Origin: Parapristionchus giblindavisi
Taxonomy: Eukaryota > Nematoda > Chromadorea > Rhabditida > Diplogasteridae
Assembly: GCA_943737045.1 (NCBI GenBank)
Contig: CALSFV010000214.1
Coordinates: forward strand, 682,001-746,000
Reading direction: 5' to 3'
Length of the DNA stretch: 64,000 bases
Numbering within the stretch: the stretch's first letter is position 1; each line of letters opens with the position of its first letter. The notes under the pieces were generated by a model that saw only the letters and a program-made list of their open reading frames with translations, searched no databases and had not been told where the DNA came from. This document shows positions 22,066 through 33,554 of the stretch, one piece after another. The position numbers were made by a program, and so were the translations under genes.

Positions 22066-23692
22066 CGCGTATATCACGCGTGTCACTGAAGAATCGAGTA
22101 AAATCCGTGGGTGGTTGGCACATTTTCTGACCCCCACATATTAATGCATTTTTTGGTAGTATATATGGTAACTAAGAGGTAGCCCCGAGCGTTTTTGTAT
22201 ATCTTCATTTTTGACGTCGAGAGACGTCGTCAAACTTTTTGGAGTCCGAAATTTGCCAACTTTGGAGCTCTGTAGCTCTTCGGGGAGTGGTTTTCGTATC
22301 GAGTCGTTAACAGAAGAATTTACTAGAACGTCCAGGAGAATGCACCTGCATCATTGGCCGATCGACAATTTAATTAGTATTTTTGTAAATCGATTTTGTT
22401 AAATGGTTTTTAACAAAAATCGAAGCCGAAGGTTTTCAATAGCTCGATCGACTCATCTTGTCGAGAGGAATTCAATGGTATACTGAACGTTTTTGTATGA
22501 GGTTGTGCTCGGAAGATATGATCATTTCAAGATTTTTTTGATGGTGAAATCCGTGTTGTTTCCAACACAAGCCATCCTGATTGGTTGATACGCTCTTCTA
22601 TCAACCTTCCAAATATCTCTCTGTAGTGTAGTGGATAAGATCTCGGCGCTTAGTTTTGACGGTCAGGGGTTCGATCCTCCTTGCCGCAGTGATCTTTTGC
22701 TGGTTTTTCTTTTGTTGAAATTGAAAGAACTAATAATGAATTTACAAGGCAAATTGAAATGTTTGTGATTATGGAAACCAGAAAAGAGAATACACCTTAA
22801 TTTATCAGTTTTAGTAAACTTTAACAGGACGTGGAAGAGAAGAGTTGGGGATGAGTCGGGGGACTCTTAGCTGGACGATGAGGGAGGAGGGAAAGAATGA
22901 AGAGAATGAGGACGTGAAAATTTTTGGACAACACGAAGATGAATGTTTTAGGATAGTGGTCGAGGAAGAGTGTGATGAAATATTCCTATGAATTTGAAGC
23001 CTCTTTGTTGTCGTATTGTAATTTGCCTTCAAAGATATTAATATTCATTGATTGGCTATGATTTATGAACAGAATTATGGAAATGAATATTCACAAGTTA
23101 TCAAAAATAGCTAAGAGATGTACTAGAACAACAGTAAAACTAATGATACTGGGAGAATTGTTCATACGAGGCAGAAGAGTGAGTAGATCACTGCGTCACT
23201 CTTCTTTCGTGTGATCGCACGCAATGAAAATCTTGAAATGCTCATATCTTCCGAGCACAACCTCATACAAAAACGGTCAGTATGCCGTTGAATTGCTCTC
23301 GACAAGATGAGTCGATCGAGCTATTGAAAACCTTCGGCTTCGATTTTTGTTAAAACCCATTTAACAAAATCGATTTACAAAAATACTAATTAAATTGTCG
23401 ATCGGCCAATGATGCAGGTGCATTCTCCTGGACGTTCTAGTAAATTCTTCTTTTGACGACTCGATACGAAAACCAATCCCCGAACAGCTACAGAGCTCCA
23501 AAGTTGGCAAATTTCGGCCTCCAAAAAGTTTGACGATGTCTCTTGACGTCAAAAATGAAGATATGCACAAAAGCTCTTGCTATCTTGTTAGGGACCATAT
23601 GGACTACCGAAAAATGACTTCTGCTCATTTTCGACTTTTTCAATGTGCCACCGTTTGTTCGAACCTTACGCGACACGCGTGATATGCGGTGT
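22066..23692. mobile_element. Fold-back element with tRNA-like module, 1.6 kb
   Basis: Inverted arms of about 0.5 kb each: left from ATATCACGCGTGTC, right ending GACACGCGTGATAT. Shared landmarks are CATCTTCATTTTTGACGTC, GCATCATTGGCCGATCGAC and CTCGATCGACTCATCTTGTC. The unpaired centre (22560-23190) holds a tRNA-like segment at 22621-22689 and a sequence also found at 47684-48000 (GGCTTCAAATT). Fragments of the arm sequence recur at 48050-48170, so this is a dispersed family. Confidence 0.85.
22621..22689 (+). repeat. tRNA-like A/B-box segment
   Basis: TAGTGTAGTGG matches a pol III A box and GGGGTTCGATCCTCC a B box at the right spacing, but the 5' and 3' acceptor strands do not pair. It is therefore a tRNA-derived (SINE-like) promoter module and not a tRNA gene. 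Confidence 0.65.
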
Positions 23693-25043
23693 GTTGGGTC
23701 CCGCTAGCTTTTGTATGCTTTGTCAGAATTTGTGTAGTTTTTTAAAAGGGGTTTAATTTTATATTTTGAAATATTTGTGAACTGTAAAAAATGAAATTTT
23801 CAATGGACATGCAATATATAAAATTGACAACTAATAATTCAATAAAATGATAAAATATTGCGAAGGAGGAGCAGTAGATGAATTGATAATGGTAGAAGAA
23901 GAGGTAGAGTTAAAGGTGGAGCTAGAGGTAGAGATAGAGGCAGAAGTAGAGGTATAGAGGGAGAATAAGATAGGGCCATTAGACGACTTGGATAATTCGC
24001 ATTTCCGGCCTCCTTCTCGGCCTCATCGGAGGAGCTCCTTCAGTGGGAGATGGATAAGGAAGAAATATTGGAGAATTTATGATTTTGTGAAGACGAGAAG
24101 ATGAGTAGAACGATGTGGGAAAGATATTTTACTACGAGTTATTTTACTGTGGTTAATCATGATTATCGATTTTCTAGGTTGAGGCCATGGACCATTCTAT
24201 TATTCAAAACTATTCCTGTGGAAATATTTTTTTTTGAAAATAGACGACCAGCTCATTTTGAGTTTCCATCAATCAATCAATCAATATCTATCAGGTTCAC
24301 ACTGTGGTGTGCTGTGATATGTTTGTTAGACATTGGGAGTAGGGCATATTCCGCCGTCCTTTTCCGATTCTCTTGGAGGAATGTGTTAGAAGGCACTAAG
24401 TGGGATGAAAACCGACTGGATGAGAACGGTTACCATAATTTGTCTATTCATGAATGCTTGTGTCTCACATGTGAATAGTTCATCCAGTTGGTTCTCAATC
24501 GACCTAGTGCCTGTTAGAATTTAAAAAAAAGTCTACAGTGAACAAGCTGCCCGCGAAGGCGATGAGGATATATCAGATGACGATTATCGATTGAACTATC
24601 GATTTTATCCGGAGATCGATTTGCCCGACGGTACCTTATACTGACATTTATCCGTGATGAGTATTGATTTTTTAGAGATCAACGATTGATTCTCTGTGAT
24701 ACAACAGCGATTAGATGAGGAGAATGAGGAGATGGCGATGGCTCATTTAGTTTGTTTGATGTATGATGATAAAGATCAAAGATCATCTTCTGTGATCGGT
24801 GATATTCGAAAAAAGCTGCACATTGCTTGTTTGAAAAACAACTTTCTTTTCTCGTTATTTTTTCAATATCAAATAGGAAATTTATCAGATACTACTCCCA
24901 ACATCGTCTTCATCGCTTTCCTTCTCTCATACCAATTGCCTAACCCGTCGATCGATAGCCATGTGCGATGTGGATACGGTAGCTTTGCGCAGAGCAATGG
25001 AAAATGATTACGGTATGCGGTTATTGATTTTCTTTTTTTTAAA
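23693..25043. other. Gene-poor stretch with possible exon remnants
   Basis: At 24532-24617 (plus) an acceptor/donor-bounded frame reads EQAAREGDEDISDDDYRLNY followed by an acidic stretch ending EIDLPD; at 24709-24815 another reads RLDEENEEMAMAHLVCLMY. Both look like real coding DNA, but their phases do not join, so this may be a broken gene or two exons with a missed third. A 125-codon open frame at 24101-24478 has no recognisable feature. Confidence 0.35.
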
Positions 25044-25049
25044 GATGGG

Positions 25050-25232
25050 GTGATGCCCTCTGGATACTGTAACACGAGAAGTACTGTAATTTTAGAAATT
25101 TATTGGTTTACGTCTGAATCATCGATTGTTTCTGCGTTTAGCGGTGGAGAAAAATATTATTCTTTTTTACTATTGATTCTGCCCTTTTGGAAAGCAAAGC
25201 ATAATATATTTAGTGCAAAATGTAGTATGTTC
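25050..25232 (+). CDS. Conserved open frame at the outer end of the inverted duplication, left arm
   Basis: Sixty-one codons reading MPSGYCNTRSTVILEIYWF, then ESSIVSAFSGGEKYY and LLLILPFWKAKHNIFS. The right arm (30490-30640, minus strand) keeps the same frame with a handful of substitutions, most changing the amino acid. No domain is recognised; it may be an exon of a larger gene or merely recent duplication. Confidence 0.3.
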
Positions 25233-25430
25233 TAACAAAAAGTATATATCTAAAAAAAAGTATATGCCATCAATTTTTGTAGCTCTCAAATTCTACTGTT
25301 GTCGTCAGTAGTATACATACATATTGCTTTATTGTTACGTCACAGCAAGAATATATGTTGCGCTGAAAATACAGACTAATATAAGACTTTTAAAAAACAA
25401 AAATGTTCAAAAAATATGCAAAAAAATAAT

Positions 25431-25509
25431 CCCTCACTAGGAATCGAACTTTCGAAGAAACAAACTGTTCGGACATGTTAACAGATACGTTATCCACTAG
25501 GCCATGGGC
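25431..25509 (-). repeat. tRNA-like A/B-box segment, left arm
   Basis: On the minus strand GGCCTAGTGGATAACG (A-box like) and AAGTTCGATTCCTAG (B-box like). An almost identical copy lies in the right arm at 29683-29762. Acceptor stems do not form a standard tRNA. Confidence 0.65.
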
Positions 25510-25666
25510 ATATTCTATGCGGAACGCCAAAAGTTTTACGTATACGCACTTGAACTTCTGCATATCTACCGATGTATGGCTCCGCCCATTTCTAGTGGGC
25601 CCTATGTATATACCGATTTTGTCTCCGCCCTTTTAACTTCGCGGGGTTGGACACCACACACCAATG

Positions 25667-27575
25667 TTAACACACCCAAAAATCTTTATCAATTCTAGAA
25701 AGAAGGCGGCCAGAAGACGCATGTTGAGAGAAGATCCTGCGACGTCCGCTCCTCTGAAGACCGTGTAGTAGATGATCGATGACGATAGCGACGACCCCCC
25801 TGACATCATCAACGGCGATGAAGATGATTCTACCTGCAGTTGAATGTGAAGTTAGAATGTATACAACGATTCGGCCTTTCAACTAAGTACCTTGGAGCGC
25901 AGATGACATTGGAGATTGATATTCGTCATCTTTGACGACGTCGAGAAGACCCACGGTAGCAGGCCCTGAAATTGGCTTGAATTGAGTTAAACGAATGTCT
26001 GAAATAATATGAAACTCTCCTCATGAATCCGAGTAATCTTGAGTCATCCATCGCTCGCTTCTTCATAATCCAAATATCGACGTCGTTGATGATCGTCTTC
26101 AGACGTTGATTGAGCATGAGACGACCTATAAAATTAATAAGATATTATAATAATAATTAGAACTTTGGCAATGCTCTCATCACTTTGTATACTCTTTTAG
26201 ACTCTGTCAATTGGAAACACTGAAGGGAACACTGAACAATGACAAAGATTTAAGTTCCATTCTTTAAAATTGTTATTGCGCATATTTAACATGATACAGT
26301 GTTCGAAAGCAATGTAAAGAAAAGAGACGAATCTCCACTGATTACACAATCTCTCTCTTCCCCTTTCGCTTCATTTTGCAACTTTAGAACTTGGCACAAT
26401 TCGATAATGCATCTCACCACCATGTAAAGGTTTTTGCTATAAAGAGTCACGTCGGGTGTGCGTAGGGCATTGGGTCCCAAAATTTAAAAGAGTGAGCGAC
26501 ATGGGTTACTGCAGGATGTGAAGCCAGTATTGATTGATGATTGTAGCTTCGCACAGTAACCTCATGGACGCTCAGAGTTTTCATATGGGATCCAAAACTC
26601 TGCATACATCGACGCGACAACGCAAATGTAACATGGTGGGTGAGGTGGGCAAATGTAACGATGTATAAAGAAAACGAGATGTAAGGTTCGTACCATTCAC
26701 AAGTTTGACGAGAGCGACGTCCATAATCATCACAGTCCATCTTATGAAGCCGTGACGTGGCAATTCGATTCTTGTCAACCATTCGCTGATGCCAAGTTCA
26801 CGTAGTGCTGCTCGCTCTGAAAATGATTTGAATGATTTCGCGATAGAGATGGGGAGCGGGGGAAAAGTTCAATGATCAATAGGGAAAACGAGAGAAAAGA
26901 AGACGACCGAAACCATCAAAAGACATTAACAAGAATAGGAACACGTGGCCTAGATATGATAATGATGTATCATATGGAAATTGAAATACAATGGATGAAG
27001 GGATAGCCAACAACTGTGATAATATATGCAAATGAAAACAGGAGATCGATCGATTCCGTCCATTCAGGAACACTGACGTTCTGAAACAGAACGTTCGATA
27101 AGGTGGAAATTCTGGTTAATGAGTGGTATGTACGGTTTCAAATGGAGAAAATATAGAAATTCAAAATGAAGGGCTTAACCGGCCTGTCGAAATGGAGAAG
27201 GATAGAGACAGAGGAAGACAAAGAAGAAGAGACACTGACGAAATATTGATCGACATGGCACGAAAGAGCGTAGCGACACGTGCCTCTGTTGAACTTGGCG
27301 GGGAAATGAGAGAAAGTTGAGAGAACCAATGATAGATAAACAAAATCGACGGTAGATCACTCTGATCAAAGGATCATCCTATTGTTATGTTATGATTGTT
27401 TGATCAGATGAGAGGGTGGCCAGACAGAAGAGAGTACAGACAGAGATAGAGACAGAGTGAGAGAGTAGGGATAATTGAGAGAGTACAAGGAAGGAAAGAC
27501 AGCACGTGAACATGATCTACCATCGATACTGTTTAGGAATCGCTGCAGACCTTCCATTCTTCCCGACAAATCCAT
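25667..27575 (-). CDS. Hypothetical protein, left arm of inverted duplication
   Basis: Five exons join in phase to 179 residues: 27575-27521, 26816-26694, 26125-26016, 25975-25891, 25833-25667 (stop TAA). The product starts MDLSGRMEGLQRFLNSID and includes ELGISEWLTRIELPRHGF, a segment IRWTVMIMDVALVKLVN, then KTIINDVDIWIMKKRAMDD, GPATVGLLDVVKDDEYQ and IFIAVDDVRGVVAIVIDHLL. It is soluble, mixed alpha-helical in character, and has no signal peptide. I do not recognise the family. An alternative joining with a 50-nt third intron (acceptor at 25966) reads GLLPWVFSTSSK and ends at 25633, giving 187 residues; I prefer the first because exons 4-5 then look more protein-like. The right-arm copy is broken, so this is the candidate functional copy. 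Confidence 0.6.
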
Positions 27576-28337
27576 CGTAGCTACATACTGTTATACTCGT
27601 TTTCGTAATTTTTCCCTCCCTCTCCTTCTGTCATGCTATTTTTCGACCTCTACCTCTGTCATTATAGTATTATACGTTATTGTTAGTTGGTTGATTTGGC
27701 GTCTTTTCAATAGTCTGAACTTTTCACGCATGTTCAAGTTAATTTTTTGCTGATCTTTTGTCCCTATCCCTATCTCTTGCATAGTGTTCTTCTTTTCGTT
27801 CGAATACATTCCCTTTTCATATTATTTCGATCAATATTTATTCTGTGTCTCTCCCTCTTTACCTCCCTCTTTCTCTCTTCTCCTTCTCCATTTCGACAGT
27901 CCGGTTCACTCCTTCTGCAAGACATTTTGAATTTCAATATTTTCTCCCTTTGAATCCGTAAATACCTCTCAGTCACCAGAATTTTCGCCTTCTCGAACGT
28001 TTTGATTGAGAGTGTCAGTGTTCCTGAATGGACGTTCCTCCCCCTCTGCTCTGCTTTTATCATGTCACGCATTGTCAGTCTTTCCCTTTCTGTCTCTATC
28101 GATCGATCTCCTGTTTTCATTTGCATATACATATTATCACAGTTGTTGTTTATCCATTCATCCATTGCATTCCAATTTGCATATGATCCATGATTATCAT
28201 ATCTAGGCCACGTCTTCCTATTCTTGTTGAATTCTTTTGATGCTTTCGGTCATCTTCTTTCCTCTCGCTTCTCCTATTGGTCATTGAACTTTACAACCGG
28301 TCCCCATCTCTATCGTGAAATCATTCAATTCATTTTC

Positions 28338-29515
28338 AGAGCGAGCAGCAATGGCATCAGCGAGAATCAGTGACAACGACAAGGATGACAACTACAGCTA
28401 CAACGACATCAGGGACAAGGGCCACGTCTCTGCGGCACAACACGGAATGCGATGGACGTCATTCTCGTCAAACGTGTGAATGGTACGAACCTTATATCTA
28501 GTATTCTTTATGCATCGTTACATTTGTCATCCTCACCTGCCCTCCACTTTACATTTGCGTTGTCGCGTCGATGTATGCAGAGGTTTGGATCCCATTTGGA
28601 AAACTCTGAACGTCCATAAGGTTACTGTACGAAACTAACGCAATCGTCGCTCAATAATTTTTGGCTTCACATCCTACAGTAACCCATGTCGCTCACTCTT
28701 TTCCACTTGGGACCCAATACCCTACGTACACCTGACGTGACTCTTTATAGCAAAACCTTTACATGGTGGTGAGATGAATGTAACAATGCATTATCGACTG
28801 TGTTCTAAAGTTCCTAAATGAAGCGAAGGGGGGGGGGTGTAATCAGTGACGACTCGTCTCTTTTTTTTTGCTTTCGAACACTGCATCATATTGAATATGT
28901 ACTACAACAATTTTGAAAGAATGGAACATAAATCTTTGTCAGTGTTCTGTTCACCCTTCAGTGTACCCCATTGACAGATTCTAAAAAGTATACAAAGTGA
29001 TGAGAACTAATTATTATTTTAATTTCTTATTCATTTTATAGGTCGTCTTCTCCTGCTCAACCAACGTTGCCTAAAGAAGATCATCAACGGCGTCAATGGT
29101 AGGATTCTGAAGAAGCGAGCGATGATTCAAGATGCACCAACAACTCGGATTCATGAGGAGAGTTTCTTATTATTTCAGACATTCGTTTAACTCAATTCAA
29201 GCCCATTTCAGGGCCTGGTACCGTGGGTCTTCTCGACGTCGTCATTCATAACTAATATCAATCTACAATGTCAACTGCGCTCCAAGGTACTTATAGTTAG
29301 TGGTCTTAGTAGAAAAGCCGAATCGTTGTATCCATTCTAACTTCACATTCAACTGCAGGTCGAATCATCTTCATCGCTGTTGATTTTGAGGTCCGAGGGT
29401 CGTCTCTATCGTCATCGATCATCTACTACATGCTCTTCAGAAGAACGGAACGCAGGATCTTCTCTCAAGATGCGTCTTCTGGCCGCCTTCTTTCTTGAAT
29501 TGATAAAGATATTTG
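28338..29515 (+). pseudogene. Broken copy of the left-arm hypothetical gene
   Basis: Mirrors exons 2-5 of the gene at 25667-27575. The exon 2 copy (about 28341-28482) is rearranged by inserted CAACGACAAGGATGAC-like repeats; the exon 3 copy (from 29041) has several small indels; the exon 4 copy ends in a stop (CATAACTAA) where the left arm reads through; the exon 5 copy is frameshifted by 2 bp and then truncated. A match for exon 1 was not found. Confidence 0.75.
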
Positions 29516-29682
29516 GGTGTGTTAACATTGGTGTGTGGTGTCCAACCCCGCGAAGTTAAAAGGGCGGAGACAAAATCGGTATATACATAGGGCCCACTAG
29601 AAATGGGCGGAGCCATACATCGGTAGATATGTAGAAGCTCAAGTGAGTATATGTAAAACTTTTGGCGTTTCGCATAGAATAT

Positions 29683-29762
29683 GCCCATGGCCTAGTGGAT
29701 AACGTATCTGTTAACATGTCCGAACAGTTTGTTTCTTCGAAAGTTCGATTCCTAGTGAGGGA
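29683..29762 (+). repeat. tRNA-like A/B-box segment, right arm
   Basis: Mirror of the module at 25431-25509, with GGCCTAGTGGATAACG and AAGTTCGATTCCTAG retained almost unchanged. Confidence 0.65.
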
Positions 29763-30141
29763 TAACTTTTTTGCATTTTTTTTTGAACATTTTTGTATTT
29801 TTAAAAGTCTTATATTAGTCTGTCTTTTCAGCGCAACATATATTCTTGCTGTGACGTAACAATAAAGCAATATGTATGTATACTACTGACGACAACAGTA
29901 GAATTTGAGAGCTACAAAAATCGATGGCATATACTTTTTGTTAGATTTTCCTGCACACGACCAAATATACATCCCTTATTATAATAGATCATCACACCCA
30001 CGAGTAGGATACTTGCCAACCGGACTTCCAGCAGCATGTTGATAATGCATCCATCTTGAGATAATAGCACATATCAAATCTATTGATTCTCCTTCGTTAG
30101 AAACACCATGAACATACTACATTTTGCACTAAATATATCAT

Positions 30142-30443
30142 GTTTGGTTGAACTTGTAATATTCTGTGTGAGACCAGATGGATGAAGGGAGAAACTTTAT
30201 AACTCAGACGTTTCGAGGACTATTTCCTCATCATCAGTGAGATTGGATTACCTACAATGTACAATGTGAAAATATGAAAATCAACGACTTGACTAGAAAA
30301 CACAACCGAATAGAAAATAGATACACAGGAAGTAATGAATGTAAAAGACTATGGACGCTAAGGTTGAAAAGATCCTTTGAATTATAAAGTTTCTCCCTTC
30401 ATCCATCTGGTCTCACACAGAATATTACAAGTTCAACCAAACG
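30142..30443. repeat. Fold-back element, 0.3 kb
   Basis: Arms of about 70 bp: GTTTGGTTGAACTTGTAATA at the left and its complement at the right, with CTTCATCCATCTGGTCTCAC mirrored. It is present only in the right arm of the big inverted duplication, so it inserted after that duplication. A stretch with ACTAAATATATCATG is repeated on both sides. Confidence 0.85.
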
Positions 30444-30640
30444 TTACAAATGAAGATAACCGAGTATTCACAATTCTACACTAAATATATCATGCTTTGC
30501 TTTCCAAAAGGGCAGAATCAATAGTAAAAAAGAATAATATTGTTCTCCACTGCAAAACGAAGAAACAATCGATGATTCAGACGTAAACCAATAAATCTCT
30601 AAAATTACAGTACTAATCATGTTACAGTATCCAGAGGGCA

Positions 30641-31105
30641 TCATCGAACTGCTTGCTCTACTGCTCAAAGCATGCTATATGGCGAACGAAATGAAATGAC
30701 TTATTAAACAAAATGATATACTGTCATTTAAAAATGTATTGCTGGGCGAAAAATATGGTAACAATCTCGTGCAATTCATTATCATATATAAAATTACAAA
30801 ATAAGACAAAATGGAACAAAATTAATTGTTGAAAACAATTATAAACATTGAAAAACTTACCTTACAATTTGTATTAGCATTAGCATGAGCGCCTTACTCA
30901 GCTTTATCAAATAAATAAATAAATTTCCGTACGCCAGAAAATAATAATATTTTCTTTCGCAGATATTTCGACTTATTTGACTTTTCTTACGAAATATGTG
31001 TCAAGGGAATTATCAGTGATTTAGAATCTTTATTTTATTAAAATTTAATTTTTTTATTTTTTTTAGTTTTTTGAGTGAAGTTATCCCCGCCCGCTACCCG
31101 TCTCA
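30641..31105. other. Gene-poor AT-rich DNA
   Basis: No exon, repeat or RNA gene that I can support; several A/T runs. Confidence 0.4.
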
Positions 31106-31337
31106 CAAGGGAAGTATAAGAAATATCTTTTAGACTTTTGAACGAGACTATTTTTCCTCGATAGGTATAGGCTATATATAGACGGAACCCAAAAATTAGC
31201 TGTGACCAAGCACTTTCAGATTTTATATAATTAATTAAAGTTTGTGAAAAAATTATTCATCTTTTGAAGAAAAAACACACTGTGTAGGCGACAAGGAGCG
31301 TATGAAACAAATCGCTCCTGTAAGAGCACTGACAACA

Positions 31338-31407
31338 TGGCAGCGTGGTGTGGTGGTTGTGTGTACTCTTCTTGCTTGGGCTGTGGGTGGTTCGAGTACA
31401 CCTATAG
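31338..31407 (+). repeat. tRNA-like A/B-box segment
   Basis: CGTGGTGTGGTGGTTG (A-box like) and GGTGGTTCGAGTACACC (B-box like) inside the left arm of the 0.93 kb fold-back. Confidence 0.6.
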
Positions 31408-31730
31408 ACATTTTTATTTTACTCATTTTTGACAGCTTTGGACTTGTGCTTTCGATGGAAAAAATGGAAAAAAATTTTGTTAATTTTTTTTCCACTCAAA
31501 ACGTTCGTGCGTGCACAAGACGACATCTTTTAAGATGTTGTTGTAATCTGCGAGAGACCCTGTCCCAATTTTTCTTTCATCAAATGTTCGATATGTGATC
31601 GTCGATTGCGCGGGAATTGTTTTGTTAACTGCTACCATTGTTGTTGAAATATTATTTGACATGTATAATTTTAATAATTTGTTTTGTTGATGAATTTCGT
31701 AGAAGTTATTAGATGAAAAAGAAAAATATC

Positions 31731-31801
31731 TATAGGTGTACTCGAACCACCCACAGCCCAAGCAAGAAGAGTACACACAACCACTACACCACGCTGCCAT
31801 G
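31731..31801 (-). repeat. tRNA-like A/B-box segment
   Basis: Inverted copy in the right arm, so pol III start sites, if active, would converge on the centre of the fold-back. Confidence 0.6.
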
Positions 31802-32034
31802 TTCTCAGTGCTCTTACAGGAGCGCTTTGTTTCATACGCTCCTTGTCGCCTACACAGTGTGTTTTTTCTTCAAAAAAATGAAGAATTTTTTCACAAAGTT
31901 TAATAAATTATATAAAATCTGAAAGTGCTTGGTCGCAGCTATTTTTTTTTGGTTCCGTCCATATATAGCCTATACCTATCGAGGAAAAATAGTCTCGTTC
32001 AAAAGTCTAAAAGATATTTCTTATACTTCCCTTG

Positions 32035-32699
32035 TCAACAGTGGTGGTAAATAAAGTTCAGTGCGCGCGCGATGACTCTCTGCGTCTCTGCCCATCGATC
32101 TAGTCTGATCAACTGTCCACTCTATCACTGATCTAACAGAGAGGGATCCACTTCCTATCTTTGAAGCAAACTATAGGCATTTCTGCAGATAGAAATAGAC
32201 ATTGTCCTAACTTATCATTCAATCGACACTGTGAACGCGTGAAACTACACCATTATGCATCACAAAGACTTTGTGTTCAGCCTTGTTCTTATCGTTAGTG
32301 GTTATCATACATATTTAGTCAATATTATCTAAATCTAAATGACAAAGTAGTTAGTGAATATGTATATATACATGCTATGTGTATGTCATGTTAGTAGTTA
32401 TGCGACGGAAATTAATCAATCCCTTTTATATTTGATAGAAAAAAAAATATGTAAATAAATAAATATGATATCTTCGCTTGTTGTCGATCCTCTCCATCTC
32501 CCCAGTTTCTCTCCCCATTTGAGATCAACAATAAGACAGAGAAAGATGTAAATATCGATAGGGTCAGACAGATCAAGAAGGTGTTTGGTGCTGTGCAAGC
32601 ATAAGTCAGCTTAAAATCTTTTATTTATATTCGTACAACAGTGAACAGTATCATCTTTATTATCACTCAATATCAATGCTTCTCTCGTTTTTTGATTGA
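32035..32699. other. Gene-poor DNA
   Basis: No supported exon. A TATATATA-rich stretch lies near 32360. Confidence 0.35.
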
Positions 32700-33136
32700 C
32701 TAGGGAATGGTTTCTGTGATGCATGAAATTACGGTTAGTGACCTACATAGCCATGTTCAGCATGGTCGATTTAGTAAGAATCAACTGTCAAAAGCTGCAG
32801 TTGATCGATTTTTTAACGAAACCCGTCGCATATCCGCCTCACGAAAGACAGCCAAAAAGTTGCATTTTTTTTCCACTTTTTGAACACAACTTCGATTCCC
32901 CAGACAACATTTTGTGTCTGTATGGTAATTCCAGCAAAAAATTGCTGTTTCAATGAAAATCAAGTCCAAAAAATCTACTTTGGCTGTCTTTCGTGCGGCG
33001 GATATGCGACGGGTTTCGTTCAAAAAATCTATCAACTGCAGCTTTTGAAAGTTGATTCTTACTAAGCTGACCATGCTGATTATCGCTATGTAGGTCACTA
33101 ACCGTAATTTCATGCATCAAAGAAACCATTCCCTAG
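32700..33136. mobile_element. CTAGGG fold-back element, copy 1
   Basis: 437 bp from CTAGGGAATGGTTTCTGTGA to the complement CCATTCCCTAG, with arms of about 180 bp holding GTGACCTACATAG and ACCCGTCGCATATCCGCC. TGA flanks both ends (32697-32699, 33137-33139). A second copy is at 61823-62272. A 3-bp TNA duplication points to PIF/Harbinger-type mobilisation. Confidence 0.88.
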
Positions 33137-33554
33137 TGAGTATGGTAGATGAAGAGAATACTGTAGGTATGAGCCTAAGTAGTACGGTAACTATCACGCA
33201 CATCATCCTTCAATCGTCCATTTTCCCAGCCAGAAACACATCTAACCGAGCTCCTGAACGACATAAATTATGGATCTTCCAAGTCGAAGCATTAGCCCAC
33301 TTTATTTCGCGAGAGTAAAATTACCTCGGGTGTGCCTTTAGTAAAATTGGAAAAGAAATATGCAAATGAGGATACAATATGCTAGAATCATATATAATTA
33401 CTAAAAGTAATTTATGTTTGCAACTCGTCCCTTAAATTATTGATTACCTAGTACATGCCACCAGCAAGTCGCCTTCACGTAAAGATGACACCCCTCCTTG
33501 TATCCGATTCAGAATTCTACATAAAATCGATAATCATAGATCAAACATCAAACA
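33137..33554. other. Intergenic DNA with a half MITE
   Basis: The right half of a family 1 hairpin MITE (33302-33343, AATTACCTCGGGTGTGCCTTT) remains. No coding exon found before the stop at 33555. Confidence 0.4.

Larger units (their letters stand above)
25044..30640. repeat. Large inverted duplication, 5.6 kb
   Basis: Sequence from 25044 to about 27480 is repeated in inverted orientation from about 27600 to 30640, with the centre near 27550. Identity is very high at the outer ends (25050-25230 against 30480-30655) and lower towards the middle. The arms carry the gene at 25667-27575 and its broken copy, mirrored tRNA-like modules, and mirrored YFTSE-type frames. The right arm is longer by a 0.3 kb fold-back insertion at 30142-30443. 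Confidence 0.9.
31106..32034. mobile_element. Fold-back element with tRNA-like modules in both arms, 0.93 kb
   Basis: Arms of about 0.4 kb from CAAGGGAAGTATAAGAAATA (left) to the complement at the right, centre near 31600. Both arms contain a tRNA-like block (31338-31407 and 31731-31801) and ACACACTGTGTAGGCGAC. No protein frame spans the centre. Confidence 0.88.

Noticed and set aside
22621..22689. Candidate tRNA gene, with others at 54142, 55412, 29683
   Set aside because: A and B boxes are good, but none has a pairing acceptor stem and the copies sit in repeats, so they are SINE-like modules.
24101..24478. 125-codon plus-strand frame
   Set aside because: No splice support, domain or compositional sign of coding; kept only as part of a gene-poor stretch.
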